Assembly: GCF_014201195.1 (NCBI RefSeq)
Contig: NZ_JACHDS010000001.1
Coordinates: 1,054,001 to 1,118,000 of the forward strand
Direction: 5' to 3'
Source of the DNA: Nocardiopsis mwathae
GTDB lineage: Bacteria; Actinomycetota; Actinomycetes; Streptosporangiales; Streptosporangiaceae
Length of the DNA: 64,000 nucleotides
Of the stretch, positions 53,663 to 63,788 are shown piece by piece; positions within the stretch are counted from its first letter, which is position 1; every line of letters starts with the position of its first letter. The notes beneath the pieces are model-generated. The model worked only from the letters and a program-made list of their open reading frames with translations. It did not search any database and was not told the origin of the DNA. A program made the translations under genes and the position numbers.

Positions 53663-54223
53663 CAGGTCGCGTTGCGCGGTCCATGTCCCCCGGGCGGCCG
53701 CCCGCTCTCCGCAGAGCACCCGGCGAACACGCTCGGGCGGACCCACGCCCACCGGATCCGCTCACGGCGCCGGGCGGGGGTCGCCTCCCCCGCCCGGCGC
53801 CGTCCTCCGTCGCAGAAGCGGCTAGACCCACTGGATGCCGGCGGCCATAGTCCCCCCAGTCTGTGTGCGCACACTCGGTAACGGTGCCCAGGGCGCTCGC
53901 GGCGGATCCGGACGATCGCCGGGGCCGCCCGCGACGCCGTTCACCGACTCGCGGCCGACCGGGCCGCGCCCCAGGCCATGATCGCCGCGCCGCACGTGTC
54001 GGCCAACCCCCGTCGTGCGGCCGCCTGACCGTAATGGGCGGGCTGCAGCGTGCCTCAATCTAGTGGTTTCCGCTCCGCAATGCACAATCGGCGATTAAGG
54101 TGTCACTGACTGTGATTCAATGTCGGGTCGTGTCACCCCAAGCCGCCCTGTCCCAGCGGGTTCGGGTGGCGAGGGCCAGTGAGGGCCGGTCCGGGTGCAC
54201 TGGTGGCGAGCGGGGGGATCGAC
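53563..54223. other. 661-bp gap between dynB and the GGDEF gene
   Basis: It contains the imperfect inverted repeat, a strong hairpin at 53765–53802, a 12-bp palindrome GTGTGCGCACAC at 53863–53874, and a less GC-rich block at 54055–54130 that probably holds the GGDEF promoter. No gene was recognised. Confidence 0.5.
53765..53802. terminator. Strong hairpin downstream of dynB
   Basis: A 16-bp perfect stem (CGGCGCCGGGCGGGGG and its complement) with a 6-nt loop. Confidence 0.75.
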
Positions 54224-55558
54224 ATGGCGGTGGCCGAGCGGGTAGTTACCGAACGTGAGCGGTCCTGGAGCTGGCAGGCGCGCCGGTGGGCGCTGTTCGA
54301 CCAACCCCGACCGCTCCTCGTGTTCATGGCGATGGTGCTGGTCTGTGCGGTGTCGCTGCTTGCGATCTCCGCGGCGCTGACCCCCGCGCGCCGTGAGGAG
54401 ATGGTCACCTTCTGCTCACTCGTGGTATGTGCCGCGATTTGTGTGGAGGCGATGCGCCGACTCGGTACCCCGACCGGTCTGACCCGCGATCTGCTGGGGG
54501 CGTGGTGGTTTCCCACCCTTCTGCTCCTACCGCCGGTGTACTCCCTTATCATCCCCATTCCGGTCTATCTCCTCCTGCAGTTCCGTATCAGGAGGACCAT
54601 GCTGCACCGACGCGTGTTCAACGCCGCGTCGGTCGGGCTGTCGGGGTTCATCGCCTCGGCCGTCTTCCACCTCGCCCTCACCGGTGACATCGTCGGCCCG
54701 GCCGGGATGCCCTCCCACATCGGCCGGGAGATCCTGGTGACCGGGTCGGGGGCGCTGCTGGCGGTGTTCTGCTGCGCCCTGTTCACCGTGCTGAACACGC
54801 TGACCATCGCGATGGCCGTGCACCTGAGCGCGTCCGACACCACCTGGCGCCGACTGCTGTGGGACCGCGAGGCCGTCACCGTCGACAGCGTCGAGATGTG
54901 CGTGGGGCTCACCGTCGCCATCCTCTCCGGACTGTCGGTACTGCTGCTGCTCATCGCCGTGCCGCCGGTCATGCTGCTCCAGCGCAGCCTGATGTACCAG
55001 CAGCTGCAGGCCGCCGCCCGCACCGACCCCAAGACCGGGCTGCTCAACGCGGCGACCTGGGAGCGCGAGGCGCGCGCCGAGCTGCGCCGCGCCGTGCACG
55101 GACGGCGGTCGGCCGCGGTGCTGGTCATCGACATCGACCACTTCAAGCGGGTCAACGACACCTACGGGCACCTGGTCGGCGACCACGTACTGGCGGGCGT
55201 GGCGGCCACGCTCGCCCACCAGCTGCGCCAGGGCGACAGGATCGGCCGCTTCGGCGGCGAGGAGTTCGTCGTGCTCCTGCCGGGCGCCGACATGGCCGAG
55301 GCGTGCCGGGTGGCCGAACGGCTCCGCTGCACGGTCGGCCGCACCGTCCTGGCGATCGGCGAGCACACCGTGGACATCACCGTCTCGATCGGGGTGGCGC
55401 TCCTGCGCACGCACGGCGACGACCTCGTCGACCTGCTCGCCGCCGCCGACCTCGCCCTCTACCGGGCCAAGGACGCCGGACGCGACCGCGTGTGCCTTCC
55501 CGCGTTGCGCCGGCCGCCCACCCTGCGGCAGTCGCCGCTCCGGCATCGCGCGAGGTGA
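54224..55558 (+). CDS. Membrane diguanylate cyclase (GGDEF protein)
   Basis: 444 residues from ATG 54224, with GGGGGGATCGAC upstream. About six membrane helices occupy the first 260 residues. The GGDEF domain follows, with the intact active site RFGGEEFVVLLPG (GGEEF near 344–348) and DIDHFKRVNDTYGH. The product-inhibition site RQGD lies five residues before GGEEF. It makes c-di-GMP, which controls development in filamentous Actinobacteria through BldD. No EAL domain is present. The membrane part is MASE-like and presumably senses an unknown signal. Confidence 0.92.
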   Translation: MAVAERVVTERERSWSWQARRWALFDQPRPLLVFMAMVLVCAVSLLAISAALTPARREEMVTFCSLVVCAAICVEAMRRLGTPTGLTRDLLGAWWFPTLLLLPPVYSLIIPIPVYLLLQFRIRRTMLHRRVFNAASVGLSGFIASAVFHLALTGDIVGPAGMPSHIGREILVTGSGALLAVFCCALFTVLNTLTIAMAVHLSASDTTWRRLLWDREAVTVDSVEMCVGLTVAILSGLSVLLLLIAVPPVMLLQRSLMYQQLQAAARTDPKTGLLNAATWEREARAELRRAVHGRRSAAVLVIDIDHFKRVNDTYGHLVGDHVLAGVAATLAHQLRQGDRIGRFGGEEFVVLLPGADMAEACRVAERLRCTVGRTVLAIGEHTVDITVSIGVALLRTHGDDLVDLLAAADLALYRAKDAGRDRVCLPALRRPPTLRQSPLRHRAR

Positions 55559-55643
55559 GCGCGGCGGCGTCGCCCCTCCCGCACCCCCGGACCGGTCGGC
55601 GCCGGGTCTCCGGGCGTCCACAGGGCCGAACGGCGCCTTTGCC

Positions 55644-55663
55644 GGGTGATCGCGCGATCACCC
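55644..55663. promoter_or_regulatory. 20-bp perfect palindrome upstream of the DUF4192 gene
   Basis: GGGTGATCGCGCGATCACCC ends 11 nt before the start codon. Its placement suits a repressor site or an mRNA hairpin over the start region. Confidence 0.5.
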
Positions 55664-55674
55664 ACCGTGGACGC

Positions 55675-56838
55675 ATGGCACACGACGACGGTCCGCACCT
55701 CTCCTCCTTCACCGATCCGCCCACCCTCACCATCGGCGGCCCCACCGACGTCATCGCCGCCGTCCCCTACCTCCTCGGCTTCCACCCCGCCGACTGCCTC
55801 GTCATCCTCGGGCTCCGCCCGGGAGCCGCGCGCCTGCGCTGCGTGCTCCGCTGCGACCTGGCCGACCGGCCGCCCGACCTGCCCGCGCAGTGGGGCCGGC
55901 AGGTCGCCGCACTGCTGGCCGAGGCCGGCTGCGCCAACGTGATCGCGGTCGGGTACGGCCCGGCGCACCGCATCACCCCGCTGGTGGACGCACTGCGCGC
56001 GCACGCCCCGGCCGCCGGGGTGCCGGTGCGGGAGGCGCTGCGGGTGGTCGGCGGCCGCTACTGGTCCTATGTCTGCTCCGCGCCGGAGTGCTGCCCGCCC
56101 GACGGAGTCGCCTACGACGTCGGCACTTCCACGGTCCCGGCCACCGCGGTCGTCGGTGGGCTCACCGCCTGGCGCGACCGGCGGCTGATCGAGGAGTTCG
56201 TCGCCCCGGTCGGCGGACCGCGCTCGACCGAGATGCGGCGGGCGACGGCCCAGGCCGAGGCGCGCGCCGCGCGGCTGCGTCGCCACGCGTCCGACCTGGG
56301 CCCCACGGCGGTGCGCACCGCCCTGCGGGTCGAGGGCGTGCGCGCGGTACACGCGGCGGTCGGCGCCGCGCGCGACGGCCGCCTCGTCGACGACCCGGAG
56401 GCCATCGCCTGGCTCGGCCTGGTCCTGGCCAGCGTCCGCGTGCGCGACGAGGCGTGGGCACTCATCGACGCCGAACACATCGACACCCACGTCGGACTGT
56501 GGCGCCACGTCTTCCGGCACGTGGGCCCGGAATACGCGGCCGCCCCCGGAGCGTTACTCGCTTTTGCCGCCTGGCAGAGCGGCGACACCGCCCTGGCCGA
56601 CGTCGCGCTGGACCGCGTCGAAGAGTCGGCGCCCCACTACACGATGGCGGCGCTGGTGCGCCAGGCGGTGCGCGGCGGGATGCCCCCGGAGAAGTGGGAG
56701 CCGATGAGCACCGAGTGGCTGGAGCGGGTCGCGCCGCTGGCCGGCCCGGACGGTCCCACGGCCCTGCCGGAGGCGGTGGAGCAGACCGGAGCAGCAGGGA
56801 CGACCGGGACGGGCGCGGACGATGCGAATCCGCCGTGA
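55675..56838 (+). CDS. DUF4192 domain protein
   Basis: 387 residues starting MAHDDGPHL. The family core includes TIGGPTDVIAAVPYLLGFHPADCLVILGL at the N-terminus, YWSYVCSAPECCPPDG with three cysteines, and WRHVFRHVGPEYAAAPGALLAFAAWQSGDTALADVAL near the C-terminus. DUF4192 proteins are actinobacterial and have no established function. The protein is soluble. It lies just upstream of ettA, and a palindrome precedes it. Confidence 0.88.
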   Translation: MAHDDGPHLSSFTDPPTLTIGGPTDVIAAVPYLLGFHPADCLVILGLRPGAARLRCVLRCDLADRPPDLPAQWGRQVAALLAEAGCANVIAVGYGPAHRITPLVDALRAHAPAAGVPVREALRVVGGRYWSYVCSAPECCPPDGVAYDVGTSTVPATAVVGGLTAWRDRRLIEEFVAPVGGPRSTEMRRATAQAEARAARLRRHASDLGPTAVRTALRVEGVRAVHAAVGAARDGRLVDDPEAIAWLGLVLASVRVRDEAWALIDAEHIDTHVGLWRHVFRHVGPEYAAAPGALLAFAAWQSGDTALADVALDRVEESAPHYTMAALVRQAVRGGMPPEKWEPMSTEWLERVAPLAGPDGPTALPEAVEQTGAAGTTGTGADDANPP

Positions 56839-56864
56839 TGTCAAGGGCACCTGCGCGTACGCCC

Positions 56865-56870
56865 TAGGCT
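56865..56870 (+). promoter_or_regulatory. –10 element of ettA, probably leaderless
   Basis: TAGGCT is 7 nt before the ATG. The intervening GGAGAGC is too close to act as a normal ribosome-binding site. Confidence 0.5.
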
Positions 56871-56877
56871 GGAGAGC

Positions 56878-58539
<1,662 letters not shown>

Positions 58540-58559
58540 CCACCGACGTCTCCGGCTCA

Positions 58560-58593
58560 CGGCCCGGATCCGCCGGAGGGCGGATCCGGGCCG
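58560..58593 (+). terminator. ettA terminator
   Basis: A 15-bp perfect stem (CGGCCCGGATCCGCC and its complement) with loop GGAG lies 20 nt after the stop. Confidence 0.8.
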
Positions 58594-58663
58594 CGCCGTA
58601 TCCGCCGAGTCGTCGGCCCGTTCCCGGTGGGCCCCGGCGGTCGCCAGGCGGCCGGAGAGCACA

Positions 58664-58669
58664 TAGGCT
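58664..58669 (+). promoter_or_regulatory. –10 element of the globin gene, probably leaderless
   Basis: TAGGCT ends 5 nt before the in-frame GTG at 58675 and 11 nt before ATG 58681. Confidence 0.45.
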
Positions 58670-58674
58670 GTCCG

Positions 58675-59187
58675 GTGACTATGACTTCCGCGCGCGATGA
58701 CCAAGTGACCTTCTACGAGGCCGTCGGCGGCGAAGAGACCTTCGTCCGCCTCGTCCGCCGCTTCTACGAGGGCGTCGCAGGCGACCCCGTGCTGCGGGCG
58801 ATGTACCCCGAGGAGGACCTCGGCCCGGCCGAAGAGCGGCTGCGCCTGTTCCTCATCCAGTACTGGGGCGGCCCGCGCACCTACAGCGAGCGCCGGGGCC
58901 ACCCCCGGCTGCGCATGCGGCACGTCCCCTTCACCATCGGCGCCCCCGAACGCGACCGGTGGCTGCGGCACATGCGCGCCGCCATGGACGACATCGCTCT
59001 CCCCGCACCGCTCGACCGGCAGATGTGGGAGTACATGGTGATGGCCGCGCACAGCATGGTCAACGCCCCCGAAGCCGCGGCGGAGCAGGCCGCTGCGGCT
59101 CAGGTCGCCGACCCCACCTCGATCAGCGTGGAGCGCAGCGGCGACGACAGCGACGGCGACGAACCCATCCGCATCTCGCTCCGATGA
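58675..59187 (+). CDS. glbO: Truncated haemoglobin, group II (trHbO)
   Basis: 170 residues from GTG 58675 (ATG 58681 is equally possible). Group II hallmarks are the N-terminal [10 protein letters not shown], Tyr B10 in RRFYEG, Tyr CD1 in RAMYPEED, proximal His in RMRHVPFTI and Trp G8 in RDRWLRHM. An acidic C-terminal tail of ~30 residues is extra. These proteins bind O2 and NO tightly and are linked to respiration and NO defence. The ettA–globin–thioesterase neighbourhood also occurs in mycobacteria. Confidence 0.93.
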   Translation: MTMTSARDDQVTFYEAVGGEETFVRLVRRFYEGVAGDPVLRAMYPEEDLGPAEERLRLFLIQYWGGPRTYSERRGHPRLRMRHVPFTIGAPERDRWLRHMRAAMDDIALPAPLDRQMWEYMVMAAHSMVNAPEAAAEQAAAAQVADPTSISVERSGDDSDGDEPIRISLR

Positions 59188-59237
59188 TCATGGGGGCGGA
59201 TCCGGTCCTGCCCGTTCCGCCCGATCATTCCGCCCGA

Positions 59238-59726
59238 TCATTTCCCATGTTCACCGCCGGTCACGGGGTGCAGGTACTCCCCGAGGTAGGCCCGTTCATC
59301 CTCGTCGAGGCGGCGGGGTGACTGCGACTCCAGGTCGTAGCCGACGATGACCGAGGCGGCACGCGCGTAGACGTGGTCGTCGTCGAGGATCTCGTACTCC
59401 AGCCGGAAGCTCGCGTTGCGGATCTCCGACACCCACGTCTCGACGCGCACCGGCTCCGGGCGCAGCAGGATCGGGCGCAGGTAGTCGACCTCGTGCCGGG
59501 CGACGACCATGCCGCCCACTCGGGCCGCCCCGACCTCCGGCACGTCCCACTTGAGGAACGCGACCCGGGCATCCTCCAGGTAGGTCAGCATCCGGACGTT
59601 GTTGACGTGGTTCAACGGGTCCAGGTCGGCGAAGCGGACGGTCGCGAGGTACACATGCCGCCGGGGACCGCCCCCCGGGTCCTCCGAGACGGGGGTCGCG
59701 GTCATGTGCTCGGTCACGGCTGTCAT
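59238..59726 (-). CDS. Hotdog-fold acyl-CoA thioesterase (4HBT/FadM-like)
   Basis: 162 residues. The 4HBT signature VRFADLDPLNHVNNVRMLTYLEDAR places the catalytic Asp near 36. A β-sheet follows (RLEYEILDDDHVYARAASVIVGYD). It hydrolyses acyl-CoA thioesters, with chain length unknown. The start is uncertain: ATG 59726 has GGAGG only one base upstream, GTG 59717 is better spaced, and ATG 59705 is also in frame. It converges on the globin gene. Confidence 0.88.
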   Translation of the reverse strand: MTAVTEHMTATPVSEDPGGGPRRHVYLATVRFADLDPLNHVNNVRMLTYLEDARVAFLKWDVPEVGAARVGGMVVARHEVDYLRPILLRPEPVRVETWVSEIRNASFRLEYEILDDDHVYARAASVIVGYDLESQSPRRLDEDERAYLGEYLHPVTGGEHGK

Positions 59727-59809
59727 CCCTCCACCGGTCGTCCACGCTGCAACCCGGCGATTCTCTCAGGTCGGCGGGCGACAGCGGCGCCCGGCCTCGG
59801 AGACGCCGG

Positions 59810-61918
59810 TCACACCGGCCCGTCCACCTTCAGGCCGGTGTGGTGTGCCAGGAAGGCCAGCTGGTCGGCGCTGAGGCGCACGCTGCGGCTCACCGAGCGG
59901 GAGCTGTGCCCGACATCGGCCTCGCGGCGCAGCAGGATCGGCCGCTCCTCGAACGGCGCCCCGGTGGCGTACTGCAGCTCCGCGCACATCTTCCGGGCGT
60001 GCAGCGGGTCGACCCGGGTGTCGTTGTCGAACACGGTGAACAGCGTCGCCGGGTAGCGCACGCCCTCGCGCACGTTGTGGTAAGGCGAGTAGGCCAGCAG
60101 CCAGCCGAGCGCCTCGGGGTCCTCGGCGCTGCCGTACTCGCCGTTCCACAGCTGCCCCAGCCCGAAGCGCTCGTAGCGGACCATGTCCAGCAGCGGAGCC
60201 GAGCACACGGCTGCGGCGAACAGGTCGGGGCGCTGCGTGATCGACGCGCCGACCAGCAGCCCGCCGTTGCTGCCGCCCATCACGGCCAGCCGGTCGGCGG
60301 TGGTGACACCGGTGGCGATGAGGTGCTCGGCGGCGCTCGCGCAGTCGTCGAACACGTTCTGCTTGGCGGCCAGCATGCCGCCGCGGTGCCATTCCTCGCC
60401 CTCCTCCAGACCGCCCCGGAGGTTGGCGATCGCGTACACGCCCCCGGCCCGCACCCATGCCAGCGCGGTGGCGTTGTAACCCGGGGTCAGCGAGATCGAG
60501 AAGCCCCCGTAGCCGTACAGGACCGCGGGGCGCGGACCGGCGCCGTCCTCCTCGGGCGGGGAGACCACCAGCATGCGCACGGCCGTCCCGTCGCGGGAGG
60601 TGAAGGTGACCTGCTCGGTACGCACCTCGGGAAGGTCGAGGGTGCCCGGCGGGCTCGCCCACAGGGACACCTCGCCGGTCCGCGCGTCGTAGTGGTGGAC
60701 CGCGGTCGGCGACGTGTTGTCGGCGTAGCCGAACCACGCCTCGTGCCCGCCCTCGGGGCGCTCGATCAGCCCGCCGATCGAGCCGAGGCCCGGTAGCGGT
60801 AGTGCGCCGCGCCGCTCGCCGGAGGCGAGGTCGTGCACGGTGACCTCGCTGATGGCGTGCCGACGCCAGGAGACCAGCAGCTGCGGGGTGTCCGATTCGG
60901 CCCCGTCCAGGACGGCGAAGTCGGCGAGCACGGCGTCCGGGTCGGTGGCGATGAGGGTGCGCCAGTGCGCGTAGGAGGGCGCGGCGGGGTCGGCCACGCA
61001 CAGGCGGCCGCGCGGTGCGTCGCGGTCGGTGAACAGGTAGAGCCGGCCGTCGCGTCCCACGTGCGGGGAGACCTCGGCGTCCACGCCCTCCTGGATCGGC
61101 ACGAAGCGCGGCGCCTCGGGGCCGGCCCCGGAGAGGTCGGCGATCCAGGCGTCGTTGCGCGCGTCCGTGCCCTTTGAGGCGGTGAGCACCAGCCACCGCG
61201 CGTCGCGGCTCAGGGACAGGCCGAAGTACTCGGTCTTGTCGCGGCCCTCCCCGAAGATCAGCACGTCCTCGTCGACGGGCGTACCGACCCGGTGCAGGTA
61301 GACGCGCCGGTGGTACTGCTCCTCGCCCTCGGGGACCAGGTCGGGTGCCAGGCGCCGGATGTAGTAGAACGCCTCGCCGCCGGGCAGCCAGGCGATGGGG
61401 GAGTAGCGGCAGCGGTCGATCGGGCCGTCGACCTCCTCACCGGTGGCCACGTCCATGACGCGCAGCAGCGACTCCTCGTCGCCGCCCTCGGAGAGCTGGT
61501 AGGCGATCAGCCGGCCCTCGCGGTCGGGGCGCCAGGAGTCGAGCGTGGTGCCGCCGCTGGGGTCGATGGCGGTGGGGTCGATCAGCACCCGTTCGGTGCC
61601 GCCGTCCGGGTCCACGGTGTGCAGCACCCCGTGCTCCTGCTCGGCGGTCCGGCGGGTGAAGAAGCGCCTCTCACCCCGCCAGACGGGCGCGCCCACGAAC
61701 CCGGCACCCATGAGTTCGTGGATGCGCTCGGCGAACCACTCGCGGGCGGGCAGGCTCGCGGCCTCCTCGGTATAGAGGCCGTCCTGGGCGGCCGCCCACT
61801 CCTTCGTCTGGGCGGAATCGGCCTCTTCCAGCCAGCGGTAGGGGTCACGGATGTCGTATCCGTGCAGCGATTCGCTGAGTTCCAGCCGCTCGGCGGCGGG
61901 GTAACGGCGTACAGGCAT
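59810..61918 (-). CDS. Prolyl oligopeptidase (S9A)
   Basis: 702 residues without a signal peptide. The N-terminus (LHGYDIRDPYRWLEE) is typical of S9A, followed by a seven-blade β-propeller. The catalytic domain has GGSNGGLLVG (Ser near 548), DNDTRVDP (Asp) and ADVGHSSR (His). It cleaves short peptides after proline. The mRNA may be leaderless: TAGAGT lies 6 nt before the ATG (61925–61930). It differs from the 30.3-kb peptidase in subfamily. Confidence 0.94.
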   Translation of the reverse strand: MPVRRYPAAERLELSESLHGYDIRDPYRWLEEADSAQTKEWAAAQDGLYTEEAASLPAREWFAERIHELMGAGFVGAPVWRGERRFFTRRTAEQEHGVLHTVDPDGGTERVLIDPTAIDPSGGTTLDSWRPDREGRLIAYQLSEGGDEESLLRVMDVATGEEVDGPIDRCRYSPIAWLPGGEAFYYIRRLAPDLVPEGEEQYHRRVYLHRVGTPVDEDVLIFGEGRDKTEYFGLSLSRDARWLVLTASKGTDARNDAWIADLSGAGPEAPRFVPIQEGVDAEVSPHVGRDGRLYLFTDRDAPRGRLCVADPAAPSYAHWRTLIATDPDAVLADFAVLDGAESDTPQLLVSWRRHAISEVTVHDLASGERRGALPLPGLGSIGGLIERPEGGHEAWFGYADNTSPTAVHHYDARTGEVSLWASPPGTLDLPEVRTEQVTFTSRDGTAVRMLVVSPPEEDGAGPRPAVLYGYGGFSISLTPGYNATALAWVRAGGVYAIANLRGGLEEGEEWHRGGMLAAKQNVFDDCASAAEHLIATGVTTADRLAVMGGSNGGLLVGASITQRPDLFAAAVCSAPLLDMVRYERFGLGQLWNGEYGSAEDPEALGWLLAYSPYHNVREGVRYPATLFTVFDNDTRVDPLHARKMCAELQYATGAPFEERPILLRREADVGHSSRSVSRSVRLSADQLAFLAHHTGLKVDGPV

Positions 61919-62111
61919 GTCCGAACTCTATCCACAGACCTTTGGCGTGCGCTCCCGGCGCGGCTGACTGGGAAAAGGGGGACGGTGGCAGAAGATGAGT
62001 TTCCCGGAGGTTTTCCCGGGCTCCCGGTATTTGGGGTGGCGGTGGAGCGCTTCGACCAAGCAAACTGAATGCGGGACGTTACTCGGCGGGAACCACCCAC
62101 GGGAGGTCCGT

Positions 62112-62237
62112 GTGGAAACGCGAACGGTTCCGGTCATGCGACCGGTACACAAGGAGGCAGCCTGGCTGGCCGATCGGCTGGCCGGGGAAGAGACAGGCGG
62201 CTCGCCGGCCGACACGCCGGCACGGGAGACGCGATGA
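62112..62237 (+). CDS. Probable 41-residue ORF coupled to the HNH gene
   Basis: GTG 62112 has an ideal GGGAGG 5 nt upstream (62101–62106). The frame ends in a TGA overlapping the ATG of the next gene (ATGA). The product is VETRTVPVMRPVHKEAAWLA.., helical in its middle and charged at both ends. I do not recognise it. The spacing signals are better than chance and suggest a translated peptide, even if only a coupling leader. Confidence 0.5.
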   Translation: METRTVPVMRPVHKEAAWLADRLAGEETGGSPADTPARETR

Positions 62238-62779
62238 GCACCGCACGCGGTACGGAGGGCGGCACAGTCCACCGCCACGTGCTGCTTCTCAACGCGAGTT
62301 ACGAACCTTTGACGACCCTACCGTTGCGGCGAGCGATCCTGCTGGTGTTGCGGGAAAAAGCCGAAGTCGTGCATGGCGACGCCGGAGGCGCCGTCCTGCA
62401 CTCGGCGTCCACCGCGCTGTCGGTTCCGTCGGTGATCCGGCTTCGGCGCTACATCCGCGTCCCCTACCGGAGACGGGTCCCCCTCACCCGGGTGGCGCTC
62501 ATGCGCCGGGACGGGCACCACTGCGCCTACTGCGGGAAGCGGGCCGAGACCATCGACCACGTGATCCCGCGCAGCCGCGGCGGCGCCCACGTGTGGGAGA
62601 ACGTCGTGGCGTCGTGCAAACCGTGTAACCACCGCAAGGCCGACCGCCTCCTCGACGAGCTCGGCTGGGAACTGAACGTCACACCCACGGTTCCCCGGGG
62701 CCTGCACTGGCGGCTCATCAACGGCGAGAATCACGGCGACCCCCAGTGGGCGCCGTACATGGCCCGAGTGGCGGCCTGA
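62234..62779 (+). CDS. HNH endonuclease family protein
   Basis: 181 residues from ATG 62234, with GGGAG 5 nt upstream. The N-terminal domain (HVLLLNASYEPLTTLPLRRAI) is typical of the actinobacterial group. The ββα-metal HNH fold follows, with CAYCGKR, TIDHVIPRSRGGAHVWEN, and CKPCNHRKAD providing two zinc Cys pairs and the catalytic His. Function is unknown; members are chromosomal and widespread, hinting at repair rather than phage origin. A terminator hairpin follows. Confidence 0.9.
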   Translation: MSTARGTEGGTVHRHVLLLNASYEPLTTLPLRRAILLVLREKAEVVHGDAGGAVLHSASTALSVPSVIRLRRYIRVPYRRRVPLTRVALMRRDGHHCAYCGKRAETIDHVIPRSRGGAHVWENVVASCKPCNHRKADRLLDELGWELNVTPTVPRGLHWRLINGENHGDPQWAPYMARVAA

Positions 62780-62838
62780 CCGGCCCGAAGAAGAGCCGAA
62801 GGAGAACAACCGAGAACGCCCCACGGCCCCAGGCCACC

Positions 62839-62869
62839 GGCGCCCAGGACCCCACCGGCCCTGGGCGCC
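62839..62869 (+). terminator. HNH gene terminator
   Basis: A 10-bp stem (GGCGCCCAGG / CCTGGGCGCC) with an 11-nt loop. Confidence 0.5.
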
Positions 62870-62900
62870 GCCCTTTCCGCCCGCCCCGCAATGGAGAACC

Positions 62901-62948
62901 CGGTGGCCCGGTGGCCCGGTGGCCCGGTGGCCCGGTGGCCCGGTGGCC
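62901..62948. repeat. 8-bp tandem repeat, six copies
   Basis: CGGTGGCC is repeated six times exactly in the non-coding gap between convergent genes. Slippage could vary the copy number. Confidence 0.95.
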
Positions 62949-62982
62949 GGCCCGGCCGGATGGCGGCCGGGCCGGCCACGCC

Positions 62983-63738
62983 TCAGCGCCCGAGGTGGGC
63001 GCCGCCGTTGACGTGCAGTACCTGGCCGGTGATGTGTCCGGCGCCGGGGGAGGCGAGAAAGCCGACCAGAGCGGCGATGTCGTCGGGGGTTCCGGCCCGC
63101 CCGGTCGCGGTGGCAGCGATGAGCCGCCGCTCGCGCTCCTCGCCCAGTCGGCCACGGAAGAACTCGGTGCCGACGGTGAGTCCGGGTGAGACCACGTTGG
63201 CCGTGATCTCCTGACCACCGAGCTCTGCCGCCAGGTCGGCCGTCCACGCCTCCACGGCGGCCTTGGCCGCTCCGTAGGACCCTGCCCCGGTCCGAGCGGC
63301 GATGGACCCGATGGTCACCACGCGGCCCCCGGGGGTGAGCCGGGGGCGGAGAGCCGCCGTGAGCAGGACCGCCGAGAGCAGGTTCGCGTCGATGTTGCGC
63401 CGCCAGCCTGCTGCCAGCTCCGCAAGTTCCCCGGTGCGGGGCATTCCGCCGGCCCCCGCATCGCCGTCCGGTCTCGGCGGCTCGTCCAGGTCGGCGTTTC
63501 CGCCTGCATTGTTGACCAGGACATCGACCGCCTCGGGCAGCCGGGGTAGGGCGGCCTCCAGCGCGGAGGGGTCGGCCACGTCGCAGACCACCGCATCGGC
63601 GCCGATCGCCTCGGCGGCCTGCCGGAGTAGCTCGGCCCGGCGCCCCAGGATCGTCACCCGGGCTCCGGACGATGCGAAGTGCTCGGCCACGGCCCGGCCG
63701 ATACCTGTCCCGCCTCCGGACACCACGACGCGCGCCAC
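62983..63738 (-). CDS. Short-chain dehydrogenase/reductase
   Basis: 251 residues from GTG 63738, with AAGGAGAT 5 nt upstream. The classical SDR motifs are SGGGTGIGRA (cofactor), VLVNNAGG, a Ser in TIGSIAA and YGAAK as the catalytic Tyr/Lys pair. An insert rich in Asp/Pro/Gly follows NNAGG. The basic arginines at LGRRAELL hint at NADP(H). The substrate is unknown. It is divergent from a MarR gene and probably controlled by it. Confidence 0.93.
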   Translation of the reverse strand: MARVVVSGGGTGIGRAVAEHFASSGARVTILGRRAELLRQAAEAIGADAVVCDVADPSALEAALPRLPEAVDVLVNNAGGNADLDEPPRPDGDAGAGGMPRTGELAELAAGWRRNIDANLLSAVLLTAALRPRLTPGGRVVTIGSIAARTGAGSYGAAKAAVEAWTADLAAELGGQEITANVVSPGLTVGTEFFRGRLGEERERRLIAATATGRAGTPDDIAALVGFLASPGAGHITGQVLHVNGGAHLGR

Positions 63739-63748
63739 AGTAATCTCC

Positions 63749-63780
63749 TTTAGTGCTGAAATATGTGTTTCAGCGCTAAA
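63749..63780. promoter_or_regulatory. MarR operator between the SDR and MarR genes
   Basis: The inverted repeat TTTAGTGCTGAAA – 6 nt – TTTCAGCGCTAAA pairs at 12 of 13 positions. It is central to the 50-bp divergent gap, the usual layout for a MarR regulator that represses both itself and its neighbour. Confidence 0.8.
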
Positions 63781-63788
63781 GTACCACT

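Noticed and set aside
53822-53847. Eight-codon minus-strand frame (MAAGIQWV) behind a GGGGGG stretch
   Set aside because: Too short to support as a gene without conservation data.
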